This document shows, one piece after another, positions 22,838-34,627 of a DNA stretch of 64,000 nucleotides. How positions within the stretch are numbered: the stretch's first letter is position 1; each line of letters begins with the position of its first letter. The notes below the pieces were generated by a model. It was not told where the DNA came from. It was given only the letters and a program-made list of their open reading frames with translations, and searched no databases. Position numbers and translations under genes: made by a program. Source of the stretch: Puccinia triticina (taxonomy: Eukaryota > Basidiomycota > Pucciniomycetes > Pucciniales > Pucciniaceae). The stretch spans positions 4,686,001-4,750,000 of the forward strand of contig NC_070559.1 of the NCBI RefSeq assembly GCF_026914185.1, in the 5' to 3' direction.

Positions 22838-23879
22838 TAGGGTTGACAATTGGGCCGGGTGTCCAACAGGCCGCCCGAACCCAGCCGGGTTTGGGCCGGG
22901 CGCAGACAGTGCTTTTGTGGAAATATTGAGCTTTGGCCCAGCCTGTTAAAGTTGCTAAACGGCGCGGGTCGGCGCGGGCTGCCTGTCGGGCGCCCGTGGG
23001 CTTTGCCTTGCTCATCTGGTGCGGCCAGAAGCTCAGATGATAAGTGTGCCATCCCGGAATCCAAGACCCGTTCACAGGACCTGTAAGAAAATCTCTCTTT
23101 TCTGAATTTACTGAGTCGAACAAGGTTAAAAAAAACCATAGGAAACCCTGTGAAAATCTAATCTCCATGAACTATGTGCCCTTCACCCTGGCAACTTGGT
23201 GTACAGACAGCAGCCAATCCAACGCACCGGGTGCCAAATTAGACCTCTACCTTGAGGAGAGGAATGTTGGCATAACCAGTGATGAACAGTTTGATCTCCT
23301 CAGCTGGTGGAAGATCAATGCCTCCCGCTTTCCGACCCTTTCAAAGCTTGCCAAGGTAATCTTGATGGCCCCGGCGACCTCTGTGGTATCAGAATTGGCC
23401 TTTTCCACTGGGGGGTGTGTCTTGGACGACTACCGAAGCCGCCTGAGCGACAAAACCACCAAAGCACTCTTATGCACTCAAGACTGGATTAAGAAGTAGC
23501 CTCTTTTCTTCTTTCTGGACTACTTTATTTTACATTCTTTTCTATAGATTTTTGCTTCTAGCTGCCCTAGTTGCATAGTACATGTCTTCAAATTGTAAAA
23601 ATACATGTCTCCTCCTCCAAAGCTACATTTTTTGAGGGTCCTTCTACCTGGCCCGTGGGCCCCCAGGGGGCTGCCCGCGGGCAGCCTGGCATAGCCCGCT
23701 GGCCATTTGGCCCAAAGGGGCGCCGCTGGACAGCAGCCCGTGTCCGTCTCATTGCGGACACGGGTTTGGGCCGGACAGCAAAATCTGAGGTTTTGGCCTG
23801 GCCTGGCCTGTCCAATTAAGTTGCGGGCTGAGGCAGGCTAGCCCGTGGGCGGCCCGAACCCGCCTGATTGTCAACCCTA
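22838..23879. mobile_element. Non-autonomous hAT element, TSD GTCAAGAT
   Basis: Ends TAGGGTTGACAATTGGGCCG and GCCTGATTGTCAACCCTA, flanked by the 8-bp duplication GTCAAGAT (22830-22837 and 23880-23887). The subterminal regions are GGGCCGGG/GCCCG-rich in both arms. The interior keeps only the hAT dimerisation domain (next entry). Confidence 0.92.
23044..23499 (+). CDS. hAT dimerisation-domain protein (C-terminal transposase remnant)
   Basis: An open frame of about 150 residues. Residues 75-150 carry the hAT C-terminal dimerisation signature in order: KLDLYLEE, FDLLSWWKINASRFPTLSKL, APATSVVSELAFSTGG, then DYRSRLS and ALLCTQDWI. The N-terminal BED finger and the DDE catalytic part are missing, so it cannot be a complete transposase. 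Plus strand within the 22838-23879 element. The true start is uncertain; the frame opens in GC-rich terminal sequence. Confidence 0.75.
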   Translation: MCHPGIQDPFTGPVRKSLFSEFTESNKVKKNHRKPCENLISMNYVPFTLATWCTDSSQSNAPGAKLDLYLEERNVGITSDEQFDLLSWWKINASRFPTLSKLAKVILMAPATSVVSELAFSTGGCVLDDYRSRLSDKTTKALLCTQDWIKK

Positions 23880-24519
23880 GTCAAGATCAACCAGACCAAT
23901 CAACCCAATACCACTCAAATAGTTGGAGAAACTATTGGTAAGAGCATTGAGTCTGTATTCTTGCAAATCAACAACAAACGGCAGTCACTGTTGATGTGGT
24001 GTTTTTCAAACAGACAATGTTGCATCACTTGTTAGCTGTTTTGCAAAAGCCATGTGAGGGAATCCTCAGGTCAAACTACCACACCAAGTAAGGAGATGTT
24101 GTCCTTTGAGAAAAGAGAAAAGAAAGAACACAAACTTATGCAATCATAATGTTCTCTCTGATAAGACTGAGTCAATCACTGATCCCAACTTCTTTCTTTT
24201 CACTAGTTCCAATTTATTAAATTCTCAGTAGAGAGCGGCCGCACTCCTGCTCTTAGGTGATTCTCCTAAACATTAAGATTTTTTTCTTTTTTTTCTAACA
24301 GTCTTAATTACAAGTAGAAAGTCTGATGGAGAAATTATTCTTACTTCTTTGGAGTTTTTCAAAAATAGCATTGATATTCTTAATTACTGGGATGGTCGTC
24401 AAAAAAGCTTCCCCATCTTATCAAAGATTGCACAGCGGTTTCTAGCTATTCCAGCTACTAATTCTGTATCCAAACAAGTTTTCTCCAAAGGGTGCCACAT
24501 ACTCTCTTGGCAGCACTCT

Positions 24520-26146
24520 TAGAGATGGGTGCTTTGCATCCGGGTACCCGCGGCCAATTTTAGCCATTTCCTGGCATCGGCATCTGACAGCAGGTACCCG
24601 CGCTCCTGGGAGGATACCCGCCCCTCAAAACGTGCTTACCGGTTGAATGCTGCATATGTCAGTCAACCGGGAGGCACTTCTCCTGGCCAACTGCTCCATA
24701 TGGCTGTTGACCGGGAGGGACTTCTCTTGGTTGACTGCCGCATAATGCTGTCATCCAGGAGGTACACCTGCTGGTCAACTGCTCAATATGGCTGTTGACC
24801 GGGAGGGACTCCTCCCGGTCAACTGCTCAATATGGGGAGGGACTCCTCCCAATTGACTGCTCAATATGACTGTTGACCGGGAGGGATTCCTCCCGGTTGA
24901 CTGGCGTGTATAGTTGTTGACCGGGAGGGATTCCTCCCGGTTGACTGGTATGTCTAGTTGTCAACTGGGAGGGATTCCTCCCGGTTGACTGGTGTGTATA
25001 GTTGTTGACCGGGAGGGATTCCTCCCAGTTGACTGGTGTGTATAGTTGTCCCTCCCGGTCAACTGGTATGTCAAGTTGTCAACCGGGAGGGATTTCTCCC
25101 GGTCTACTGCTCAATACATATGCCTGTTGACCGGGAAGGACTCATCCCGGTCAACTATTGTAATTATGTTGCTGTCAACCGGGCGGGAGGGACTCCCCCC
25201 AATCAACAGCAACATAGAACGGCTTTATGGCTGCCAACCACTGCAGCTCCCATACCCTAGGGAGAGCAGATACCCGCCGGAATACACGGGTACCCGCTGG
25301 ATTCTGCCAGAATCTCAGACATCCACATCCGCTGGCGGTGTGGTGCCCCATTTGGTTTTCTGCTAGTCAGAAGCATTCCTGCCGCCGCCGCCAGCCTTGA
25401 TCAGCAAGATCCCCAGCAAGTATCAAGACCTACAATCACCCCTCAAGAATCCCATCCATCCTCAAGACTTCAAGACCCTCAAGGCTTCAAGAATTCACTC
25501 CTCAAGACCTCTCAATCTCAAGGTTCCCCTCATTCCCTCTCATCCTCAAACTCCTCTCTCTTCAAGATCCTTTCCTCCCCCCCTTCTTGCTTCTTTTTCC
25601 TGGTTGTTGTTTTTTGTTTCCTTTCTCAGTTTTATTTTCTCCTGTCCTCCCCTGTTTGTTTGTTTATTTCTCCTTGCGTGCGTTGGTAGGTTTCAGAGTG
25701 GAGGGTTGGTTTTGTTTTGTTTTGTCTCTGCAGGCATCATGACAGGTCGGCTAGATGTCACAAACCCCAGAATCTGAGTTCAACCCAAACTCAGAGGATG
25801 GGGCAGCATGAACTCTGTACTGATTGAAGTCAGAAATTCATCAAAAATTATTGATCTGATCCTTCTTCATCTTCCCTGAGCTTTTCTTGATCCCTTTTCC
25901 TGATCACTTTGCCGGCAGTATCCCCAGCCCTCTTCTCAAACACCTCAACTGCTGGCGCACGCTCAACGCCGTTGTAAAATACCCTTTTACCTCTTCGCTT
26001 ACACAATCCTCATCACTTTTCCGGACCACCCACAAGGGCAGCCTCAACAGCACCCATCCCCTTGACGCTCTGCCTACCGTCTGACACGGTAGGAGTTCCA
26101 CAGCGGATAGCAGATACCTGCAATGGGTTCCGTGCGCCCATCTCTA
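24520..26146. mobile_element. Non-autonomous hAT element, TSD AGCACTCT
   Basis: Ends TAGAGATGGGTGC and GCGCCCATCTCTA, flanked by AGCACTCT at 24512-24519 and 26147-26154. 1,627 bp. Subterminal GGGTACCCGCGG motifs in the left part, a palindromic minisatellite at 24650-25210, then C/T-rich DNA. No transposase. Inserted in the dimerisation domain of an older hAT gene. Confidence 0.9.
24650..25210. repeat. Palindromic minisatellite, GTTGACCGGGAGGG core
   Basis: About ten units of CTGTTGACCGGGAGGGAYTC then CTCCCGGTTGACTG, each an inverted repeat of about 14 bp arms, separated by TGTGTATAGT or CTCAATATGG links. The design resembles the GATGACCGGT arrays but the sequence differs. Confidence 0.85.
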
Positions 26147-26316
26147 AGCACTCTTCCCTCAAGCCAAACACTGTTGAGAAGATCTTTTCTCTCAAGGAAT
26201 TGTATCAATTCCTGGAAGAATCAGATTAAGTTCTACTCTCATCATTTGTTTGAATGTCCTTCCTCATTTTCACTCTTTTTTTCCTCATTTTCACGGTTTT
26301 CTTTCTTGCTTTTGAG

Positions 26317-27011
26317 CAACGCTGGGCCGCTACGCTACACTACGCTACAGGACCACTTAGCATTAGCGTAGCGGCGCTAACAGGAGGCCAGTTTTCCTGT
26401 AGTGTTAGCGGGATTTTACGCCGCTAACACCAAGCTTTAGCGTAGCTTTTTTTTCTGCGCTAACGCTTTTTTAGCGTTAGCGCAAAAACAAATCCGCTAC
26501 GCTAACGTTTAGCGTAACTGGATAGGCGCTAACAGATTTTTGCTCCCCCGGTAGTGTAGCGCAATGAATTCCCGCTACGCTAGGGCAGCAGAAACTGGGC
26601 AGAAATGACATGCTAGTTTTTTTCCTGTATTTGCGTGACTGCAGGAAAAAAAATGGAGTGTTATTTCTGCCCATTTTCATCTCTGTAGTTGCGTGGGGAC
26701 AAAGTTGGACTTTTTCTGCCCAGTTTTTTCCTCAGGCGGCGCTAGCGTACACAAAATCTACGTTAAAAGTTAGTGTAGCTTTCTTCTAAGCTAACACCGC
26801 TACGCTAACGCTACCAGACGAAATTTTAACGTTAGCGGCTGTAAAAAAACAACCGCTAACGCTACGCTAGCGCTACACAAGCGCTTTCTTCTATCTTAGT
26901 AGTGTTAGCGGGAAAATCCGGCCGCTAACACTAGCGCCACCGTAGCGTAGCTTAAAAAAGCTAACACTATGCTACGCTAGTGCTAATGTTAGCGTAGCTG
27001 GCCCACCGTTG
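26317..27011. mobile_element. CAAC-type MITE, GCTAACGCTACGC subfamily, TSD TTTTGAG
   Basis: Ends CAACGCTGGGCCGCTACGCT and GTAGCTGGCCCACCGTTG, flanked by perfect TTTTGAG at 26310-26316 and 27012-27018. 695 bp, collinear with 13496-14188. Non-coding. Confidence 0.9.
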
Positions 27012-27018
27012 TTTTGAG

Positions 27019-27945
27019 GTTGTTGTCTATTCTTCTGTCCAAATCTGATGCAGCCAAATGGAGATCATGAAAAATATGGTAAAAATTATGCTCACTTGTG
27101 ATTAAAATGGCTGATGGAATCAAATAAATTTCTTCTTTCCCCCTCCCTCTTGAGCCCCTCAATGCCCCAGGTACACCCGGGGCATTGAAATCAAATCCCA
27201 GTATCCAAACCCTGGGGCCACACCCCGTGAAATGGCCCAGGGAGGTCAGTTTGGGTTACAGCCTTAGAGGAAGGGCAGGGGGTGGAGATGGGCTGCTAGG
27301 GGCTGCTGCTTGTTCACAGATGAGGAGGGTGGTGGGGTATCTCTGGGAGGTACCTGGGTACCCCACTGCTTCCCTCACACTGAACCCTGCACTGCCGGGC
27401 GGGTGCAAGGGGTACCTGCCAAGCGGTGCGGGGTACCCCCCAACAGGTACCAAATGTTCATCTCTAAAGGGGCTAATGTGACTTTGCAGATAAGTCAGTG
27501 AGCGTGCTGGAGTGTGCCCACAGGAACAGGTGGTCAAGACTGATGATGATTTACTTGGGAGTCTCAGGGCTTAAGAGAACTGACAACAAAGTGCTCAACA
27601 TATACTAAAATAGAAAAGCCTCTGGCGGATCTGTAGCAAATGTACGCTGATTGACCAGCCAATGATGACTATGAGGAACTGAGCCAGCAGATTAAACAGC
27701 AAATCAACAATGCCCTACTAGCATTCTTCAAAATCAAAGGTATTGATGACAAAAATGCATTACAGATTGCCTATCACATAAAAGGGTTTTCTGAAATGAG
27801 TGAAGTTTGCCTGGAAGACAGAAATCCGCTCAATTGACTCGTCTAAGTTTATCAAAACCACTGTTATTCATTGGTTTCCCCTATATACAAGCAATCACAA
27901 AAAAAAATGCTAAATTAATAAACAAACAAAATCCAAATCATAATT
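27019..27945. other. No recognisable gene; GGTACC-rich segment
   Basis: 27150-27470 is rich in GGGGTAC/GTACCCC and ends with GTTCATCTCTAAAGG, possibly an old hAT end. 27640-27840 has a short coding-like stretch (EELSQQIKQQINNALLAF) of unknown origin. Confidence 0.3.
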
Positions 27946-28114
27946 GGAGGACTTCCTGTTGATATGGAAAGTCAGATCTGAGCGGCCAGATTTCAGAGTT
28001 TTCAGGGAAATCTGGGTCCCTGAAGATCCCTGAAGTGATCCAGAGTTCCAAAGTTCAGATTTCCCTGCAAAATCTGAACTTCCAGATCTATTCAAAATTG
28101 ACAGGAAGCCCTCC
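27946..28114. mobile_element. Small TIR element GGAGGACTTCC, TSD ATT
   Basis: Ends GGAGGACTTCCTGTTGA and CAGGAAGCCCTCC, flanked by ATT (27943-27945 and 28115-28117). Inner inverted motifs GTCAGATCTG / CCAGATCT. 169 bp, non-coding. Confidence 0.7.
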
Positions 28115-28117
28115 ATT

Positions 28118-29345
28118 GACTAATGTATTTATGTCCAAAAACTCCCAGCCTGTGACATGCCACAGTTAAAAAAAAGAACGGTGTTAACCCGCTCAGCCTG
28201 GTGCAAGCGCGTGGGGCAAAATTTCGGGCTGGAAACCCCTCAGCCAATTGCAAGTGTAAAAGGGGAGGGGGAGGATCACCCCAGTGCTCTGCAAATGCAA
28301 GAGGAGGGAGGACCACCTGGGGCGTAAACCTTGGTACAGGAGATGCCCCCCTATATATCAAGAGGTCATGATTTCAGAGCACTTCATCATTGCCTTGGCC
28401 AAGTGGCAAGGATGGCCCAGCCAGAAAGCCACAAGCCACTGTGACCGTTGCCAGGTGATGGCTTACGGCTGTGAAGAGAAGAGATATCAGGAAATGGCAA
28501 GATGAGATGAGAAACTCCCCCCAAGGGGGAATTTATTTCATAGGCAACACTATTCATAGGCTGTGTCTACATAATTGGGTTGGTGATAACCAAAAACCCA
28601 TAAACAGTGTGAGAAATATGTGAAACAAATGGCACATGAAATGATGGACCATAACACTCTGCACCCCCGGTCCTGGGAGGCTTAGTTAAGTCAGATACTA
28701 ACTTAACTAAGTCCCTCTCTTTGCGGAGGGGGGACGCCGTCCCGCAGGGACCCTCCGAAGGAGGGTATGGAGGTAAAATTAGCTAAGTTAGAGTCAGATA
28801 CAAGATTAGGTAATCAGTGACTTGACGAGTTCATGAAAGGCTATGAAAGGGTTATAAATGCATATGAAGGCAAACTTAAACAGGTCCATCGCTTGTTTAC
28901 GGTGTTGCAACGGCTCCAGTCAAACTGGAACTAGTGGTGCCGAAACTCCCAAGAGAATGTTTATAAGATGGGCTGTTCATATCTCCAGGTCAACAGAGTG
29001 CCCTTTGACGCGGATATCTATACACTCGATCCCGGCAGTTTCATTGATACCCAATCCCAGATATCTCCGTTTGCTCAGCCAAACTAGTGCTGGCAGAGGA
29101 TTTGCATGAGCCCAAGCCTCTACATAGACCGGCACTTGAAAGGTTTCCAACTGCCCGATCAGAATCATCTAGCTTTCTTCCCTCTATCCTCCTGGTCGGA
29201 TTGGTATCGCGATTGTGTTGATTGCAGCCTCGGGCGATTTGTGTGTTCATTAAGCTACCTGGTCTGTGATATGCCAGTTACATCCCTGCATTTCCTCATT
29301 TCCAAGATTGACCTTCTCTCTCCTGCAGGCCGGCGAGTCCCTCCA
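28118..29345. other. TE-derived sequence and 5' flank of the farnesyltransferase gene
   Basis: 28690-28770 holds CTTAACTAAGTCCCTCTC...CGAAGGAGGG, an AAGTCCC-type palindrome. Unique-looking, gene-like composition begins at about 28840. Any 5' non-coding exon of the downstream gene would be here; a CTCTCTCCTGCAG acceptor-like site lies just before the ATG. Confidence 0.35.
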
Positions 29346-31130
29346 ATGCCCCGTCACGCTCTGGCGCCGACGCCCTTCGATGACCTCCAAACGGCCACCT
29401 CGAAATCCCAAGTTTCGACCGAGATAGACATTTCCCTTAATCTGGAATCATGGCTTGACAAGCGGGATGAGGAGAATCCCTTAGGATACCAACCTGTGGA
29501 TTCGTAAGTCGATCCCGCATCTGCGGTGATTTTCAAGCCTTTGCTGATCTTGTGGCTCTCCATCTGCCCAGTGTACTCTTGACTCGGTCCAGTCACATCT
29601 CGTACCTCTATCCCCTCTTTTCTAAACTCTCGTCTGGCTTTACCTCCCTAGATGCTAGTCGCGGGTGGATAGTATACTGGTGCGTCGTCCCTACTGCCGC
29701 TCTGTGGGGCATCTATTATTTCGCCTGCTCATACTTTTGTTACTTTCCAGGATCGTCGGAGCCTTCTCGGTATTAGATGCGAGGCTGAAGAAGGTTGAAC
29801 GGCTGAGGGCAATCCAAACAGTCATGTCTTGCCAACATCCGCACGGCGGCTTCGCGGGCGGACCCGGTCAACTGGCCCATCTTGCCTCGACATACGCCTG
29901 CGTAGCCGGTCTTGCTATTCTACTCGATGGGGCAGATCAGGATGTTGTTGACGAAACGTGCGCCCAGATCGATCGAAAAAAAATGTATGAATGGATGCTC
30001 AGCCTCAAGATGCCTGATGGGAGTTTTGCAATGCACCACGACGGTGAGATCGATGTTCGGTGAGAGCTTCATTTGATTGTAGTACCAAAAAATTATAATC
30101 AAAGAATTTATCTTGCAATGAAAATTGACTTTCTATTTTCAGGGCCTGTTTCGGCGCCTTGACTGTGGCCACGCTCCTAAATTTTCTCACACCGGAGCTC
30201 GTCCGGAACGTTCCCGAATATCTTGTCAGGTGATTTCTCTCAAATCTCGTGATGTGTATGCACCCCACCTGAGCTAAGAAAACCTGCGAATATTTTTTTA
30301 TATGAGTATCCAGCTGTCAAACCTACGAAGGCGGACTGTGCAGCACCTCTCGCCCCAATGATTGTGTCCAGTCTGAAGGTGTCCGACCAGAATTTCCCAG
30401 CGCGGCTGCGATGGGAGAAGCTCATGGAGGATACAACTCTTGCGCCCTGGCCTGCGACTTTCTACTTGAAGGACTACCTAGCGTCTCGGGTCGGCCCAGG
30501 TTAGACTATGATGCGTGTCTGCGCTGGGCGGCTCATATGCAAGGACTGCCCATCGAAGGAGGAGGCTTCCGAGGCCGCACCAACAAGCTCGTCGACGGTT
30601 GTTATAGCTGGTGGTGTGCCGGTGCATTTCCGCTTCTTCAAGCCCTCATGTCCACAGACTTCCCTGGTTTGTCCCGCTCTCACGAATAATGTGCATCATC
30701 GTATAATTCTCATCTGTTTGATGCATATCCTTTTTTAGACCAACAGGATTCGTTCGATCTGTTTGACCGACGGGCATTGCAAGAGTACATCCTCCTCATT
30801 TCGCAAGACCTGACTCCAAAAGCCAAACAAGGGGGCCTGCGTGATAAACCGAGCGCGGTTCCGGATATGTACCATACTCACTACATTCTAGCTGGCCTAT
30901 CCCTCGCACAGCATTCCCAGAGACACTCCCCCCAACGAATCGAAGAGGTTAAAGGAACCTTCAAGAGCCCGGATTATTCGAAATGCATCATCGGGGATTC
31001 TGAAAGTGAAGGTGATGCGTTTGAAAGAATGAAGGAAATCTACTCGAGGGCATTAGCATGGGAGGTCCAAAAGGATAAGGATTTGGTGGTGGGTATGGTC
31101 TCGAATGAAGTGGTCAGCCATTCTCTTTGA
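29346..31130 (+). CDS. RAM1: Protein farnesyltransferase beta subunit, 6 exons
   Basis: Exons 29346-29503, 29572-29703, 29751-30059, 30143-30229, 30314-30666 and 30739-31130 give about 476 residues (yeast Ram1 431, human 437). Prenyltransferase repeats are clear: LDASRGWIVYW, GGFAGGPGQLAHLASTYA, KMPDGSFAMHHDGEIDVR, CQTYEGG, AHGGYNSCALAC, GGGFRGRTNKLVDGCYSWW. The zinc ligands of the family are kept: Asp and Cys in LVDGC (about D323, C325) and His in MYHTHY (about H392). The RALQEYILL block and GGLRDKP before the His distinguish farnesyl- from geranylgeranyltransferase beta subunits. With an alpha subunit the enzyme attaches farnesyl to CaaX cysteines (Ras, mating pheromone) in the cytosol. The second intron, 47 bp (GTGGGG donor), is the least certain junction. 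The start is chosen as the first ATG before the conserved N-terminal block. Confidence 0.93.
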
Positions 31131-32259
31131 TTACTTTTACTCCACTTCGGTCCACTGAAGATCAACCTTCTGGTTTTAATTTTTACAACTGCATCAGTTG
31201 CCTGTACATCCCGTATTGAATATTAAACACTCGGCTGTTGAGAAGATGATGAACCACTTCTACCATCAACAGTGAATAGGAAGGAGGTCGCATTTGATCT
31301 TTTTTTTTCGTTTGTTCAGTTGTCTACCTATGTTTTTCCTTCCTGTCATTCCAAGTTACGTTTGGTTCTTCCTTTACTTGATGGTACAAAGATGTTGTTT
31401 CTTCAAATGTTGGTTTGTGTCCATCTTGTGATAGATTCATTTATGCTTTCGTTTTTTGATGCTCTTTGCCATGGCCAAATCAGAGACCGTGTGGTAAAGG
31501 TTAATATGGTGAGGTAATCCATTGGCACATTGCACAATGAGTCATGTTAGGGCCTGTATCGGAGCAACTCCTTTTTTTCATCTGCAAGTGATGATTGCGG
31601 TTGAACTGAGCCAAAGTCCCTCGAGACTATGGGGCCCTGCCACATTGGCACAGCAAGAATGCCACTTTGATTATTTTTTGATCCAGTTATGTTCACAGCT
31701 GGTGAGCAAGTGTGGTGTTTTAGGGCTTGTAGCATCCTCTGAGAGAAAGCTACACAAAAAACCAGCCACTAATTGTGCACACAAGCTGCAAAGTGCAGTG
31801 GTCCAGTTAACCACTGCTTGTAAACCCAGCTGAATTTTTGGGGAATTTCTCTGGGTGGCATGATTTTCATGAACCAGATCAGATTGTATGTTCCTACAGC
31901 CGGAGCTATTTTGTATTCTAAATAAAGTTATTGAGGGCAAGGATTTGTATGTAGTGCTTCACAATTCCTACCCAGCCAAACGCAGAATCTTGGCTCGGCA
32001 AAAGGGGGCGATAGCGCGCAAGTGCCTCCTGCCGAGGGCTCGCTTTGCGAGATCACACCCCCCGCAGGAGGGTGAATGTGTTGTTGAAGTTCGTGATCAC
32101 ATTCTGTGAGTCGGATGTCACGCGTTGGAATTCATTTTTGATTATTCACTATCAGAGGCTCATGTTCCCACAGCTTGGACCCCCAGCTCGTCTGGGCTCC
32201 ACGGCGAGCCCGGCTGTGCTCGGCATGCCGCACCTATGAACCCACATCTGCAGGATCGT
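31131..32259. other. 3' flank of the farnesyltransferase gene and repeats
   Basis: 31990-32075 contains GCAAGTGCCTCCTGCC...CCGCAGGAGGGTG, an AAGTCCC-type palindrome relative. 31545-31740 has a GTTAGGGCCTGTATCGG / TTTAGGGCTTGTAGC pair of unclear nature. No gene is supported. Confidence 0.3.
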
Positions 32260-32577
32260 CTGTCTTGGGTGTTGTCCGAGAAGTTCCCGAATATCGATCG
32301 GCATTACAGAAATGCGCAATTCTCAGCAATTGTACCCCACCTCCTATAGGGAAGAGTGGTCCACCGATGAGCTGCTCCTGCTCGGACTACATAAACTTGG
32401 CCCAATTCCTGCTAGTGTGGAGTGCTAGAGTGCGGACGAAATCGACCGACTACTTCAGCCCAACGGGATCGACTACATCCCTCTTCATGCCAACCAAGCA
32501 AGCGTAATTTCGCCAACCCCTGCCATTGGACTCTCTTCTCCTGGGACTCATATTGACCACGAGCTACATACTGGGAG
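32260..32577 (+). pseudogene. Broken host-like gene, frameshift and TAG
   Basis: A coding-like stretch REVPEYRSALQKCAILSN continues after a one-base frame change into REEWSTDELLLLGLHKLG, then meets a TAG at 32426-32428, after which the same frame stays open (SADEIDRLLQPNGIDYIPLH). The WSTDEL... pattern faintly recalls Myb/SANT-type sequences, but I would not assign it. No intron fits the gap, so it looks like a degenerate gene. It lies 300 bp upstream of the Arg/Ser-rich gene. Confidence 0.4.
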
Positions 32578-32884
32578 ATGAGAAGCTTGTTTAGAGGGGC
32601 TTGCGAGATCTGGGAAGAGTTGGGTCTGTCAGCAGCCAAGTGGAGTGGCCTGCGTCTGCGCGAGATGATGTCGATGGGGCAGCGGATGATGAGGAATAGT
32701 TCACTCCAGCTCGAGCCGAGATCACCTTTGGCCTGGAGGAGTCCACCACAAAACACTTACTCTGCCAGCATATAAACTTGGAACATGTCTCCAGTGCAGC
32801 ACACCCACATTCTCCGCCCCACCCGCCCATCCGTCTCCAGGGGGCCGGCCACCACCAACCAAGCCTGCACCACCCTCCAGCCAG

Positions 32885-34627
32885 ATGTCGACCCACAGGA
32901 TGGCCGAGCCAGCGGCCTGCTTCCTCAGCCTGTCGGAGAAGCTCGCCGCCATCTTCAAGCACACCTCCGACCGCATCAACCAGATCTCCGAGTCGCTCTC
33001 CGCCGCAATCGACGCCCAACCAGGCCTGCTCCGCCAGCCCGCTGCTCGCCCGGCCATAAATCCTCCAGGTTCGTGAATCAGACGGCTTGAACAGCGTGGC
33101 CCCCGTTCCTCGGCTTCACCCGCCCAAATCCCGCCCGTCGAGACTGACATGTATATCCCTGCTCATGCTTGTCCCCAGGAATCAGCCTCCAGCCCAAACT
33201 TCCAACGCTGTCTTCGGAGCCCCCGCCCAATCCCCAGCCCCCTGGCTGCCCGCCGTCACCCACCAACTCCCCCAGCACGCTCAAGCCTCTCATCGCGCCA
33301 AAAAACCCACCCCGCACCCCACCAACACCTTCAGAAGAGACTTTCAAAACCGTCACTGCATCCACCCAATCCGAAAGGTTGGTAGCTATTCTCGCTCTTT
33401 TTTTTTTTCTTCAGAAAATCCTCCCAAGACCCATCACGTGCATACATGCTGACACTCTCTGACCCTCCCAGGCGTGTCGAAAATCGAACAACCAGCGCCC
33501 ACACTTCACCGCCGCGCCGCATCACCTCTCCCCGTCATGATCCTGAAGACCTCGCACCGATTACGAAGGAGGAGGATAGCAACCCTTCGGGTCCTGACCA
33601 GGCGCTCTCGGCCCCCGCGCCACCGGCCGAAAGCAGACAAATTCCATTGAACCTGCGCGAGCGGATTGGTCTGCCTCCTCCCCCTCCCCCTCCAGGCCCT
33701 CCGCCAACGCAAGCTGGACACGATCATAGCGAATCTCCAGACCCCGCTCAGACGCTCGACCGGCGTACTTCGCCGACCTCTCGCTCGAGCCCCATGGACA
33801 TGAAAGACTCCGACCCTCCCCGCCAAGTCACGCCCCACGATCAGACGAGATCGGCGTCGCCCAGATCCTCCTCTTCTCCGAGGGCCGGCCACTCAACCCG
33901 CGACTCCAGCAGCAGAACTCGGTCCAGCTCTCGGCGCCGCTCGAGGTCTCCTTCCAGTCGATCGTCCGACCAGCGGTACCGCAGGAACAGTCTCAGGAGC
34001 CCGTCGCGTCGAGCCTCCATCTCCCGCCGAGTCGACTCTCGTCCATACGTCTACGACTCTTACAAGCCCACGCTGAATCCTCGCACCCGCCGACGCTCTC
34101 GCTCGCCACCTAGACGCTCTCGCTCGCCGCACAGACGCTCTCCCTCGCCAAGCAGACGTTCTCGCTCGGCGTACCGACGCACCCCCTCTCCCCGAAGCAG
34201 ACGTTCACGCTCCCGGAGCAGACAGAAGACGGAGAGGGCGGGCAGCCGGCGGCCGTCGAGTGCCCGGTTCATCGACCGGATCGACAGCCGGGAGGACCGG
34301 GACTTTGCGGAGTATCTGGACGCCACTCGGGGCGACCCCAGCTACAAACGGCTCAAGGACATCATGCGCTCGCTCCACGGCCCGGATTACTCCGGCCTGG
34401 TGATCAGCCAAGACCTCTGGGAAACGTTCCGTCGGTTCCGCCGTCGGGCGGACACCCGTGAAGAGCGCATGCTCCGCCACCTCTACCTCTACCCCGAACT
34501 CATGCACTCCTTCCTCACCTGTGCCCGCCAACGTCACATCGTCACTTATCGGCCAATCGAACACTGTCTCAGTAGGTCCACCGTCAAGCTCGACATGTCA
34601 TGTCGTTCCCCCGGTCCTCGAAGATAA
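32885..34627 (+). CDS. Arginine/serine-rich (SR-like) protein, 3 exons
   Basis: Exons 32885-33068, 33179-33377 and 33472-34627 join in frame to about 512 residues. An alternative start is MAEPAACFLS five codons in. Domain order: a short N-terminal helical segment (LSEKLAAIFKHTSDRINQIS), a Pro-rich linker (about 65-125), a polyproline GLPPPPPPPGPP, an RS domain with repeated RRSRSP units (about 260-390), then a non-repetitive acidic/aromatic C-terminal part (REDRDFAEYLDATRGDPSYK, DLWETFRRFRRRADTREERM). RS domains usually mark splicing or mRNA-processing proteins, but no RRM is visible, so a splicing role is inference. The C-terminal part matches no family I recognise. Both introns start with GTT. 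A further 3' intron cannot be excluded: GTAGGT occurs near 34571. Confidence 0.75.

Larger units (their letters stand above)
22230..26225 (+). pseudogene. Degenerate hAT transposase, interrupted by two hAT derivatives
   Basis: Three plus-strand pieces fit the C-terminal half of a hAT transposase: 22237-22443 (MIEKIYQYLWEALQTPVY, then a FKASFW block), 24340-24519 (DILNYWDGRQKSFPILSKIA then IPATNSVSKQVFSKG, the dimerisation region) and 26147-26225 (SLKPNTVEKIFSLKEL, the end of that domain). Removing the insertion at 24520-26146 with one AGCACTCT copy joins the last two pieces in frame. There is no intact catalytic core. A related minus-strand domain lies at 50913-51296. Confidence 0.65.

Noticed and set aside
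32591..33150. 142-codon minus-strand frames overlapping the RS gene start
   Set aside because: Shadow frames of GC-rich coding sequence; the spliced plus-strand model explains the region.
34060..34564. Minus-strand frames of 88-119 codons
   Set aside because: Arg/Glu-rich antisense of the RS repeats; no independent support.
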